From the NCBI GenBank assembly GCA_964407055.1, contig CAYOUD010000022.1, positions 1 to 25,537 on the forward strand: DNA of 25,537 nt. The letters are read 5' to 3'. A program made the position numbers and the translations under genes. Position 1 is the first letter of the stretch. Every line of letters begins with the position of its first letter. The notes beneath the pieces were generated by a model. The model ran no database searches. It saw only the letters and a program-made list of their open reading frames with translations, and was not told where the DNA came from. This stretch comes from JAQIBY01 sp964407055. GTDB taxonomy: Bacteria; Bacteroidota; Bacteroidia; Bacteroidales; ML635J-15. Positions 15,892-24,700 of this stretch are shown piece after piece.

Positions 15892-15899
15892 TATCTTTA
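15892..15899 (+). promoter_or_regulatory. Putative -7 element of the Crp/Fnr regulator gene
   Basis: TATCTTTA has one mismatch to TAnnTTTG and lies 18 bases before the ATG. The adjacent palindrome covers the place of a -33 element, which points to autoregulation. Confidence 0.4.
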
Positions 15900-15917
15900 C
15901 TTTTTAATTTAAATATT

Positions 15918-16598
15918 ATGGCTGAACATAAATGTGCCAATTGTAAAATAAAGTCGGTAGCAGAGCATTTTTTAACTAATGACGAGTTTAGTAAATTAGA
16001 AGCCAATAGTGCTGTTGTTAATTTTAAAAAAGGCGAAATTATTATTAAACAGGAAGCATTATCATTGAATGTAGTTTACCTCCGCAAGGGTTTGGTCAAA
16101 ATTCATATGAAAGGTCCTGCAAAAGAAAAGATCCTTCGTTTAGTTAAAGCTCCTTCCTATTTAGGAATCCCAACAACATTAGGCAATAAGATTAACAATT
16201 ACTCTGTTACAGCCTTAGAAGATACGTCGGTTTGTTTTATTGATGCTAACTTTTTCCAGATGCTCATTCATGGCAATGGTCAATTTGCTTATGAGATTAT
16301 TGTTGAAATTTGCCAAAACGAACTTTTTGATCAGCAGCGAAACATCAATCAGGAGCAAAAGCAAATGTCAGGAAGCGTTGCAGAAACAATTTTATGTATG
16401 TCGGATAAGTTATTCAGTGATGATAATTTTGAATCTCCATTAAGCAGGGTTGAATTAGCAGATTTGGTTGGGACATCTCGAGAAAGCCTAAGCAGAGTTC
16501 TAAGTCAGTTCTGCAACGAAAAACTGATTAAAATTGAGGGGTGCCATTATGAAATTCTTGATAAGAACAAATTACATATGATTAGCAAAAACGGATAA
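15918..16598 (+). CDS. Crp/Fnr-family transcription regulator, HcpR-like
   Basis: The 226-residue protein has a cyclic-nucleotide-binding-type beta-roll (about residues 20-120, VNFKKGEIIIKQEALSLNVVYLRKGLVKI), a dimer helix and a C-terminal helix-turn-helix (SRVELADLVGTSRESLSRVLSQF). The recognition helix R-E-S-L-S-R keeps the Arg, Glu and Arg that read TGTGA in Crp, and this agrees with the palindrome found just upstream. The N-terminus has CANC (Cys6, Cys9) but not the four-cysteine set of Fnr, so an Fnr-type [4Fe-4S] sensor is doubtful. HcpR members respond to nitrosative or redox stress and in sulfate reducers are predicted to control apr-qmo genes. It is divergent from dsrE-tusA and probably controls it. 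The effector is unknown. Confidence 0.85.
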   Translation: MAEHKCANCKIKSVAEHFLTNDEFSKLEANSAVVNFKKGEIIIKQEALSLNVVYLRKGLVKIHMKGPAKEKILRLVKAPSYLGIPTTLGNKINNYSVTALEDTSVCFIDANFFQMLIHGNGQFAYEIIVEICQNELFDQQRNINQEQKQMSGSVAETILCMSDKLFSDDNFESPLSRVELADLVGTSRESLSRVLSQFCNEKLIKIEGCHYEILDKNKLHMISKNG

Positions 16599-16604
16599 TA
16601 TATA

Positions 16605-16730
16605 GGGGCCTTCTATTAATTCTTTGCACATCTTCAAACCATCTAAACCCTTGAAATATAAAAATATGACTTCGGGTTTAGATGGTTCAAATCTGCACAA
16701 AGGGAATGGCATGAATAATGCAGGTAAAAG
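16605..16730. mobile_element. MITE-like element C, composite of two repeat families
   Basis: The left edge (16605-16625) matches the terminus of the 7500-7604 element at 19 of 21 positions. The 72-bp core 16645-16716 matches element B at 71 of 72 positions, and the right end is a decayed form of the A/B terminus (GCAGGTAA). A perfect 13-bp stem pairs 16638-16650 with 16674-16686. It fills the gap between two convergent genes. Confidence 0.65.
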
Positions 16731-16733
16731 AAA

Positions 16734-17573
16734 TCATCCTAATCCTCTTAAAAGTTTCGCCACGCCTCCTTCATGATTCGCAGCAATACAATTAAACTGC
16801 TGCTTCAGCTCATCAGGAGCATTTCCTACGACAAATGAAGCACCGGCAAAGTGCAACATATCGAGATCATTATAATCATTTCCGACACAAATAATTTGTT
16901 GGTTTTTGACAGCAAATTTGTCTGCCAAAAATTGGATTCCGCTTGCTTTTGACACATGTTTCGGAAAAATTTCTATCCACAGACTATTATTATCAAGCGG
17001 GCTGGTGGTTCTTACCACATTAAGCTCAGGATATGCTGCTTTTAAATCGTTCAAATGGGTTAAGCCTACATCCACATCACCGACAATAATTAATAGCTGA
17101 GAAATTCCCAAAAAACTTGAATTTTCATCAAGCGGATGCGCAAAGGCTTTGTAAATGGAAATTCTACGCTCAAAATCGGGTGGCTGTTTATCTGATTTAT
17201 GATAATAAAACATGTGATTATCCGGTACAGGATGATGCACCATAAAATTTAATTCTCGATGAACTAAATCTGCAATTAAATGCTTTGCTAAACCCATATC
17301 CAAATCGTTACGATGAATAATTTTTCGGGATTTCCAATGCATCACACCAACACCACTAGAAAACACCAAATAATCAATTGGAAGCTCAGGCTTCATCACC
17401 TCATCAGCAGAAAAAAGTGAACGCCCTGTTGCAACAACGCGAATTATTTGCTTTTTTCCCAGTTCATGCAACGCCTGTATTTCTGCATCTGCAACCTTTG
17501 AATTTGGCTGTGCAAGCGTTCCGTCATAATCTAAGGCAACAAGCTGTACTGTTTTTTTTATCATAAGTTGCAT
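16734..17573 (-). CDS. HAD-superfamily phosphatase, Cof/IIB type
   Basis: The 279-residue cytoplasmic phosphohydrolase shows all four HAD motifs: nucleophile VALDYDGTLA, VVATGRSLF with the conserved threonine, the lysine in KHVSKASGIQFLA, and the metal-binding GNDYNDLDMLHFAG. The cap domain lies between motifs I and III, as in subclass IIB (Cof, YidA), whose members remove phosphate from sugar phosphates, nucleotides or cofactors such as PLP. The start codon overlaps the pyridoxamine kinase stop by one base (TAATG), which indicates translational coupling. A role in B6 phosphate turnover is possible but is inferred from context only. Confidence 0.85.
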   Translation of the reverse strand: MQLMIKKTVQLVALDYDGTLAQPNSKVADAEIQALHELGKKQIIRVVATGRSLFSADEVMKPELPIDYLVFSSGVGVMHWKSRKIIHRNDLDMGLAKHLIADLVHRELNFMVHHPVPDNHMFYYHKSDKQPPDFERRISIYKAFAHPLDENSSFLGISQLLIIVGDVDVGLTHLNDLKAAYPELNVVRTTSPLDNNSLWIEIFPKHVSKASGIQFLADKFAVKNQQIICVGNDYNDLDMLHFAGASFVVGNAPDELKQQFNCIAANHEGGVAKLLRGLG

Positions 17574-18442
17574 TAATCAAGAATTTGATAAGAACTGGAT
17601 TGAACCGGACCGTCAAGTGTGTGTAAAACACGTTCGAGCATTATGCCTTCGCGCGGATCGTAATCATGACCAAAAGTTGCACGAACGCCAAGGCTGATAA
17701 AATTCACGGCACGATCTAAAGCAATCGGCAATGAGTCGCCTTGCATAATGGCAGCGGTTAAAACAGAAGTAAAAGCATCGCCGGTGCCGGGATAAGAAGC
17801 AGGCAAATAATCCACAGAGACTTTCCAAAATCGCTTCGTGCGTGCATGATACGCAATACTGGCAGCTTTTTTCCCGTTTTCTTCGGGTATTGAAGTTATG
17901 ATAATGATTTTGGGTCCTTTTTCAGCCAATTTCAAACACCATTTCTTCACTTTTTCGATAGAAATTGTTTCAGGATACTCGGCTCCCAACAAGAATGCAG
18001 CCTCTGTAAGATTTGGAGTTATCATATCGGCTTTTTCGATTAAGCGTCTCATTTCCACCACCATTTCATCCGTAAAGGTTGTATATAACTTTCCGTTATC
18101 AGCCATTACGGGATCCACAACCACCAATTGATCATCTCGCTTAAAATCGTCAATAAAATCGCGAACAATGTCAATTTGATGCACCGAACCGAGGTATCCG
18201 CTGTAAATAGCATCAAAATCAATGTTCAGGCTTTTCCAATGGGCAATAAACTCAAGCATTTGATCATCCAAACTTAGAAATTTCACATTCGGATACTGCG
18301 TGTGTGATGACAAAACTGCTGTTGGCAAGGCACACACCTGAATTCCCATGGTTGAAAAAATGGGAAAAATACTTGATAAAGACACCCTTCCGATGCCGGA
18401 GAGGTCATGAATAGCAGCGATTCGTGGGACAGGTCTTTTCAT
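17573..18442 (-). CDS. pdxY: Pyridoxamine/pyridoxal kinase
   Basis: The 289-residue ribokinase-like enzyme phosphorylates pyridoxal or pyridoxamine with ATP in the vitamin B6 salvage pathway. The N-terminal motif IAAIHDLSGIGRVSLSSIFPIFS is typical of the PdxY/PdxK family. Next come LPTAVLSSHT and SGYLGS, the phosphate-binding region VVVDPVMADNGKLY and ITPNLTEAAFLLG. The ATP-site motif SYPGTGDAFTSVLTAAI holds the catalytic aspartate in GTGD. The ATG is at 18442. It is followed by the HAD phosphatase gene with a one-base overlap. A 480-bp intergenic region lies upstream. Confidence 0.9.
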   Translation of the reverse strand: MKRPVPRIAAIHDLSGIGRVSLSSIFPIFSTMGIQVCALPTAVLSSHTQYPNVKFLSLDDQMLEFIAHWKSLNIDFDAIYSGYLGSVHQIDIVRDFIDDFKRDDQLVVVDPVMADNGKLYTTFTDEMVVEMRRLIEKADMITPNLTEAAFLLGAEYPETISIEKVKKWCLKLAEKGPKIIIITSIPEENGKKAASIAYHARTKRFWKVSVDYLPASYPGTGDAFTSVLTAAIMQGDSLPIALDRAVNFISLGVRATFGHDYDPREGIMLERVLHTLDGPVQSSSYQILD

Positions 18443-18547
18443 AATTGCATGGTTTTACAATGCGAAACTAATAAAGTGAAATTGAAAAACGCAGAAATAT
18501 TTGAAAAATTGCCGGCATTTTAAATTATGAAGCGAGCTTGATATTAT

Positions 18548-18596
18548 GCTTTTGGCACAGAAATTTGCAAAAAAGGGCAAATTCAGCGCCAAAAGC
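18548..18596. repeat. Imperfect inverted repeat of about 20 bp
   Basis: GCTTTTGGC…AAATTTGC (18548-18568) faces GCAAATT…GCCAAAAGC (18577-18596) across an 8-base loop with a few internal mismatches. It lies between the divergent pdxY and Omp85-like genes, so it is not placed as a terminator of either. Confidence 0.6.
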
Positions 18597-18599
18597 TGA

Positions 18600-18840
18600 T
18601 ATCTATGTGCATATAATCCCCAATTTTGCGTTGCTTGGAGACGTCCGCCTTTTTTCCGCTATAATTGCGCCAGGAAGGAGGCGTATATCCCGTGTGCTGT
18701 AAAGCCGTATTGCTGGCTGAGCAGCGTGGCAGGAATCTGACCCCGCTGCGATGTATCAGCAAAGGCAGCACAGCGCACGGATAGCAGCCGCATACCGACC
18801 GCCGGCACTAACGTATAACGAAAAAAATATTCAACGGTGG
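18600..18840. other. GC-rich non-coding insert between divergent genes
   Basis: This part of the 483-bp gap 18443-18925 is visibly richer in G and C than its surroundings (for example GCACAGCGCACGGATAGCAG and CGACCGCCGGCACTAACG). Short open frames on the minus strand resemble no protein that I know. It ends beside an 11-base direct repeat (AAAAAAATATT at 18821 and 18849). It reads like a dispersed intergenic repeat or a decayed insertion. A structured RNA is possible. Confidence 0.35.
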
Positions 18841-18925
18841 TGGCGCCCAAAAAAATATTTTAGCAAATAAAAGCAAATACTACATTAATTTATATCTTAG
18901 TGGCAGATAAACCAATGCAAAAATT

Positions 18926-20254
18926 ATGAAAAAAATTGCTTTAGGACTTGTTACCCTCTTTATGATTTCAGGACTCCATGGCTATACCCAGGACGATGAT
19001 ATTTCAGCTAAGGATACCGTAAAAGCAAACTGGAGTTTGGGATTATTGCCGGTAGTTTCGTACAATTCTGATTTGGGATTTCAGTACGGAATACTTACCA
19101 ACGTGTATAATTACGGCGATCGCACGATTTATCCGAAATACTACCATTCAATTTACGCAGAAGTTTCCCGCTACACCAAAGGCTCAGGAATTTTTCGTTT
19201 ATTTTATGATTCAGAATACCTGATTCCCGGAGTACGCCTGACTGCCGATTTATTGTTTATGCCAGAAAAAGCAGTGGATTTTTACGGATTTAACGGCTAC
19301 AATGCCGTTTACAACCCCAACTACACCACCACGGGGCATGACGATTATAAATCGCGTATGTTTTACAAACACGAGCGTAATATTTTACGTTTCAAAGCCG
19401 ATTTTCAGGGGCGTTTGTTACATGATAATCTAGGATGGTCAGTCGGATACAATTTCATGAAAGTTGATATTGCGTCTGTTGACATTGACAATTTGAATGA
19501 AGGGAAAGACAGCGTTGACATGCTGCCAAACACTCCCGGCTTGTATGACCAATACGTGGATTGGGGAATTATTGATGCCAATGAAGCCACCGGCGGTGTA
19601 CATCATTCATTTAAAACCGGACTTGTTTTCGACACAAGAGACAACGAAGCCTGCCCTATGCGCGGAATGTGGACAGAAGCAGTGCTATTTAATTCCTTTT
19701 CGAAAGATTTTAATTTCGGAAAACTTGCCATCACGCATCGCCAATATTTCACATTGATTGAAAACGACCTAAGTTTTACCTACCGACTTGGATATCAAGG
19801 AATTGTTTGGGGCGATGCACCATTTTATATGTATCCCTACATGGTGTACAGCTACATGCCCTCCTCCACCGTTGACGGACTCGGCGGCGCAAAATCTGTC
19901 CGGGGCCTTATTCGTAACCGACTGGTTGCCGAATCAGTTGGATTTGCAAATATCGAATTGCGTTACAAATTTTGGCGTTTTAATTTCATCAATCAGGATT
20001 GGTACATGGCATTTAGTCCCTTTACGGATATCGGGCGTAGTTTGACATTGATTGATATTGATAAATCCAATATCCCCGCTGAAATTAACCAAGCGAATTA
20101 TTTTAGTGATGATGAAGATTTCTATATTACCTACGGAGCCGGTTTACATATTGCCATGAACGAAAACTTTGTCATCGCTGCAGACGTTGGATTTCCGGTG
20201 AAAGCTGCCGATGGTGGAATGGGATTATATATTGGGATGAACTGGTTGTTTTAA
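18926..20254 (+). CDS. Omp85-superfamily (BamA-like) outer-membrane barrel without POTRA domains
   Basis: The 442-residue protein has a signal peptide (MKKIALGLVTLFMISGLHGYTQ) and then repeated beta strands with aromatic ends, finishing GLYIGMNWLF, which fits an outer-membrane barrel. The segment GLGGAKSVRGLIRNRLVAE (about residue 325) corresponds to the conserved (V/I)RG loop of the Omp85 barrel domain (PF01103, bacterial surface antigen). There is too little sequence ahead of the barrel for POTRA repeats, so it cannot be BamA itself. Such short Omp85-like proteins are frequent in Bacteroidota, with unknown substrates. A weak -7 motif (TATCTTAG, 18893-18900) lies upstream. Confidence 0.8.
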   Translation: MKKIALGLVTLFMISGLHGYTQDDDISAKDTVKANWSLGLLPVVSYNSDLGFQYGILTNVYNYGDRTIYPKYYHSIYAEVSRYTKGSGIFRLFYDSEYLIPGVRLTADLLFMPEKAVDFYGFNGYNAVYNPNYTTTGHDDYKSRMFYKHERNILRFKADFQGRLLHDNLGWSVGYNFMKVDIASVDIDNLNEGKDSVDMLPNTPGLYDQYVDWGIIDANEATGGVHHSFKTGLVFDTRDNEACPMRGMWTEAVLFNSFSKDFNFGKLAITHRQYFTLIENDLSFTYRLGYQGIVWGDAPFYMYPYMVYSYMPSSTVDGLGGAKSVRGLIRNRLVAESVGFANIELRYKFWRFNFINQDWYMAFSPFTDIGRSLTLIDIDKSNIPAEINQANYFSDDEDFYITYGAGLHIAMNENFVIAADVGFPVKAADGGMGLYIGMNWLF

Positions 20255-20331
20255 ATCAACAAATTTGTATTAAAACCGCAAACAGACTGTTAGAGAAATC
20301 TTAATACCGACTATAACTCAAATGAATTCGC

Positions 20332-20339
20332 TATATTTG
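20332..20339 (+). promoter_or_regulatory. Putative -7 element of the C1B peptidase gene
   Basis: TATATTTG is a full match to TAnnTTTG, 25 bases ahead of the ATG at 20365. No clear -33 element was seen. Confidence 0.5.
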
Positions 20340-20364
20340 TTACCAAATTAGAAATAAAAACATT

Positions 20365-21570
20365 ATGAAACATTTATCATTTTTCACAGTATTAGCTGCT
20401 TTGCTCCTTTTCGTGATGCCTGTAAAAGCACAAGAAGAAAAGACAGAAGACGACAAAGCCTATCAATTTGAAATCATTAACGATATCCCAACCACTCCGG
20501 TAAAATATCAGTATCGTGCCGGAACCTGCTGGAGTTATTCAGGACTTGCCTTGCTGGAAACTGAATTAATTCGCACAGGGAAAGGCGAATATGATTTGGC
20601 TGAATTATTTGTCGTGCGTAAAGCATATGAAGATAAGGCAGACAAATACGTTCGCATGCACGGAAAAACAAATTTCGGCGGCGGCGGAGCATTTTACGAT
20701 GTATTTTACATTTACAAGCATTTCGGCATGATGACTGAAGAGGCATACAAAGGGCTGAATTACGGCACTGACAATCATGTTCACGGCGAACTTGACAATG
20801 TGCTGAGCGCATTTGTTGATGCTGTCATTGAAAACAAAAACAAAGAAGTATCAACCGCATGGAAACGCGCATACGCTACGATTTTAGATGCTTATCTCGG
20901 CGAAGTGCCTGAAAATTTTGAAGTCAATGGAAAAACCGTAACTCCGAAATCATTCGCAGACGATTTGGGATTAGATATGGATGACTACATCAACATGACA
21001 TCATACACCCATCACCCGTTTTATGAGCAATTTGCTTTAGAAATTCAAGATAACTGGCAATGGGCAAAATCATGGAATCTTCCGATTGAGGAAGTAATGC
21101 AAATTGTTGACAATGCAATTGAAAACGGATATTCTGTTGCCTGGGGTGCTGATGTCAGCGAAAAAGGCTTTAGCTGGACAAACGGAGTTGCCATTGTTCC
21201 TGAAACCGAAAAACCAAATCTTGACGGTTTAGAACAAGCAAAATGGGAAACAATGAGCAGCAGTGAGAAAGCAAAGTTGCTCTATAGTTTCGATAAAATT
21301 GTGCCTGAAAAAACCATTACACAGGAAATGCGTCAAGAAGCATTTGACAACTACACAACCACTGATGACCATGGTATGTTACTGACAGGAAAAGCAAAAG
21401 ACCAAAAAGGAAACATTTATTACAAGGTGAAAAATTCATGGGATACGAACAATATTTATGATGGATATTTTTATGCATCAGAAGCGTTTTTGAAATATAA
21501 AACCATGAATGTTGTTGTTCATAAAGATGCGATTCCAAAAGCGATTAAAAAGAAAATGGGAATAAAATAA
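20365..21570 (+). CDS. Secreted C1B cysteine peptidase (bleomycin hydrolase/PepC-like)
   Basis: The 401-residue protein has a clear signal peptide (MKHLSFFTVLAALLLFVMPVKAQ). This differs from the cytoplasmic PepC of Firmicutes and fits the exported C1B proteins of Bacteroidota. The papain-fold catalytic residues are all visible: the Cys in YRAGTCWSYSGLALLETEL (about residue 55), the His in TTDDHGMLLTGKAKD (about 337) and the Asn in YYKVKNSWDTNN (about 355). The region between, with WAKSWNLPIEEVMQIVDNAI and YSVAWGADVSEKGF, matches the bleomycin hydrolase family. The C-terminus (…AIKKKMGIK) has no T9SS sorting domain, so it should stay in the periplasm. It probably trims peptides as an aminopeptidase. 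Confidence 0.88.
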   Translation: MKHLSFFTVLAALLLFVMPVKAQEEKTEDDKAYQFEIINDIPTTPVKYQYRAGTCWSYSGLALLETELIRTGKGEYDLAELFVVRKAYEDKADKYVRMHGKTNFGGGGAFYDVFYIYKHFGMMTEEAYKGLNYGTDNHVHGELDNVLSAFVDAVIENKNKEVSTAWKRAYATILDAYLGEVPENFEVNGKTVTPKSFADDLGLDMDDYINMTSYTHHPFYEQFALEIQDNWQWAKSWNLPIEEVMQIVDNAIENGYSVAWGADVSEKGFSWTNGVAIVPETEKPNLDGLEQAKWETMSSSEKAKLLYSFDKIVPEKTITQEMRQEAFDNYTTTDDHGMLLTGKAKDQKGNIYYKVKNSWDTNNIYDGYFYASEAFLKYKTMNVVVHKDAIPKAIKKKMGIK

Positions 21571-21715
21571 TTCAATCTACATATCATAAGACGGATAGCC
21601 TTTCATTATTGCTTGAAATTATCGAATTGTATTTTTTCTGACAATGCAACTAATTTCTTTGGCATTTCATCTCATTATTGTTATTTATTATTTTAGATGA
21701 TTAATTAATCTTTTT

Positions 21716-24700
21716 ATGAAAAACACTTTATTTATTAGTTTTCTAGTGTTCTTACTAACACTCACTTACGATCTCGATGCGCAACAAGCAAAACCAAAAA
21801 TCTTTCAAGGAAAAGAAGCCCATCAAATTGCACCTGGTGCAGAATTGGTTCGGGTAAAATCCTTCTCCGAGGTTCCTAACTACATCCGCTTTGCGCAAGA
21901 AAAAGCCATTCGAGAAGAAAAAGCATTTCCTTATCTCAAACAATTCATTCAATCAGCAGCGGTTGGTTTTGAGTTTTTAAACTCCAGCCGAGATAAACTG
22001 GGTTACGAACACAAACGCTATACACAAAGTATTAACGGTATTCCGTTAGAATACTCTGCCTACTTATTGCATCTAAAAAGTGGAAAAGTTCACTCAATGA
22101 ATGGAAATATCCCTTCTCATCCTCAAATTTCAGGACAATTTTCCATTTCGGAATCGCAAGCATTAGATTACGCAAAAAATTCTACGGAAAATGCAGTTTG
22201 GATTTTTGATAAAGATGCAAATCATCCTTACCGGGAAAATTATCCGATACCAAGTGCAGAAAAAGTGTATTTCCCATTAGATGGAAATCTTTACGGAAAT
22301 TATTTTCGTGCAGCTTATAAATTTGACATGTTTTCAATTCAGCCATACGAGCGTAATTGGGTGTATGTAGATGCAGAAACCGGAGAAATTCTTCATAAAA
22401 GCACACGCATTCACAGTGCAGATGAGCAAGGAACTGCTATTACCGGATATTCAGGCGAACAATTCATCACAACAGATTCATACAATGGAAGCTACCGTTT
22501 ACGGGAAACCGGTCGAGGCAACGGAATCGCTACTTACAACTGCCAAATGACCAATGATTATGGCTCTGCAGTTGATTTTACAAATTCAGACAACTATTGG
22601 GATAATGAAAATGCTGACTTAGACCAATACGCTACCGACGCTCATTTTGCCACCGAAAAAACTTATGACTATTATAACATAGTTCATAACAGAAATTCTA
22701 TTGACGGAAACGGGCATGCATTAAACTCCTATGTGCATTATAATTTGACATTGGACGATTATCCGAACAACATGAATGCCTTTTGGAACGGAAGCGTCAT
22801 GACATACGGCGACGGTGATATTTCAAACGGTATTACCCCTTTAACCACTGTCGATATTACCGCACATGAAATCACACATGGCTTAACCAGTTACACCTGT
22901 AATCTGGTGTATCAATACGAATCCGGTGCCTTGAACGAGGCGTTTAGTGATATTTTCGGAACCTGCGTGGAATTTTATGCCGTTCCTGAAAATGCAGATT
23001 GGGATATTGGTGAAGATATCGGTACAATTTTTCGGTCAATGGACAATCCTAACGCATACAACAAACCAGACACTTATCTTGGAAATTATTGGCATACAGA
23101 CGCTTCAGACAATGGCGGAGTACATACCAACATGTCGGTTTTATCCTACTGGTTTTATTTATTATCAGAAGGCGACAGTGGAACAAACGATAATGGTAAC
23201 AGCTATAACATCACCGGACTTGGAATGGAAGATGCGGCAGACATTGTATTTAGAATGCAAACCATTTATTTAACGAATACATCGGAATTTATTGATGCCA
23301 GATTTTACGGCATTCAGGCAGGAATTGATTTTCACGGTGCATGTACCCTTGAGGTTGAAGTCATTACAGATGCATTTTATGCCGTGGGATCAGGTGGCGA
23401 ATATGTGAATGAGGTACTCGCCGATTTTGATGCAAATTACACAGAAAACTGTGCGGCTCCTTTCACTGTGAATTTCCAGAATTACAGCATTAACGGCAGC
23501 AATTTTGAGTGGGATTTTGGCGATGGAAACACATCAACCGTAGTAAATCCAACGCACACATACACTAGTTTGGGCGATTTTACTGTGAGCCTATATGCTG
23601 ATGGAGGAACATGCGGCAATAATAGCATTTCAAAAACGGATTTTGTTTCGATTGACCCTAATAATCCCTGCATGATTTTCATGCCAACAAATGGTAGCAT
23701 TACTTCAAATGAATGTGTTGGCACATTGTATGATGACGGCGGACCTGACAATCCGTATTCTAATGACTGCGATGCCACTTTTACGATTGAACCTGCGGGA
23801 GCATCACAAATCACTTTGTCGATCAATGAATTTGACATTGAACCCGGCTCAGGCTCCACTTGCGATTATGATTATATTGCATTTTATGATGGCCCTGATG
23901 CAAGCTATCCTTTGATTAACGACACCTATTACTGTAACACAATCGGAAATCCAGAGACAATTACCTCGTCAGGTGGAAGCATTACCATCGCATTCTTTTC
24001 AGATGCTGCATTAAGCATGAACGGATTTGAAATCGACTGGATTTGCATGCAGGAAAATGCACCTCCAATTGCCGAATTTTCAAATACAAATTCAATTTCT
24101 TGTAATGGACGAATTCAATTTACAGATGAAAGTCTGAATCTGCCAACAGGCTGGGCATGGGATTTTGGCGATGGAAACAGCAGCACAGAAACAAATCCCT
24201 CGCATGTTTATCATGAATCTGGCAACTATAACGTACAGCTCACGGTCAGCAATAATTTTGGTGAAAATTTCATTAGCAAAACGATTACCGTTAATTTGGG
24301 AGATGCCCCTCAAACTGAGGATCAACTGATTTGTATTGACTCCACATTTACCTTAACCGCCGAATCTGACAGTGATGATATAAACTGGTATTCAGATGAA
24401 ACCTGCACCGATTTAGTACACAGCGGCGCGAGCTGGGAGCATGAACCAATTCAGGAAGCGACAAGTTATTATCTACGAGAAATTTTGTCTGGACCAATTT
24501 ACAGTACAGGAGCAACAAATAATACTGCCGGTGGCGGATATTTTGGAAATCCAGACTTTGTTCATTACCTAATTTTTGATGCATCTCAAGAATTTGAGAT
24601 ATTATCGGTCGAAGTAAGTGCTGACGGAGACGGTGTTCGGAGTATTGCAGTGCGCGATCAATTCCAAAACATCATTGAATCAGTGGATGTTTATATCCCC

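Noticed and set aside
7901..16598. A dissimilatory sulfate-reduction or classical sHdr sulfur-oxidation locus
   Set aside because: No sat, aprAB, dsrAB, dsrC or hdrB-type gene is present, and there are no lipoate-binding protein genes. Only the Qmo/Hdr-like and TusA/DsrE components are there.
15918..16598. Oxygen-sensing Fnr with a [4Fe-4S] cluster
   Set aside because: Only CxxC is present at the N-terminus; the spaced four-cysteine set of Fnr is not seen. The DNA site is TGTGA-N6-TCACA and not TTGAT-N4-ATCAA.
16638..16686. Bidirectional intrinsic terminator between the regulator and HAD phosphatase genes
   Set aside because: The 13-bp stem has a 23-base AT-rich loop and no T-run directly after either arm. 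The same sequence occurs as a mobile repeat at 14874-14945.
18760..18830. Integron attC site in the GC-rich block
   Set aside because: GTTATACGTTAG on the minus strand suggested a core site, but GTTRRRY and its partner RYYYAAC are not both matched, and no cassette structure surrounds it.
18583..18850. Two minus-strand frames of 62-63 codons
   Set aside because: Their translations look like read-through of GC-rich non-coding sequence, with no family resemblance, no promoter and overlapping frames.
22947..23273. Long frame on the plus strand inside the M4 peptidase gene
   Set aside because: It is a shadow of the catalytic domain, which shows an intact zinc site and continuous homology in its own frame. 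Other frames nested in large genes were dropped for the same reason.
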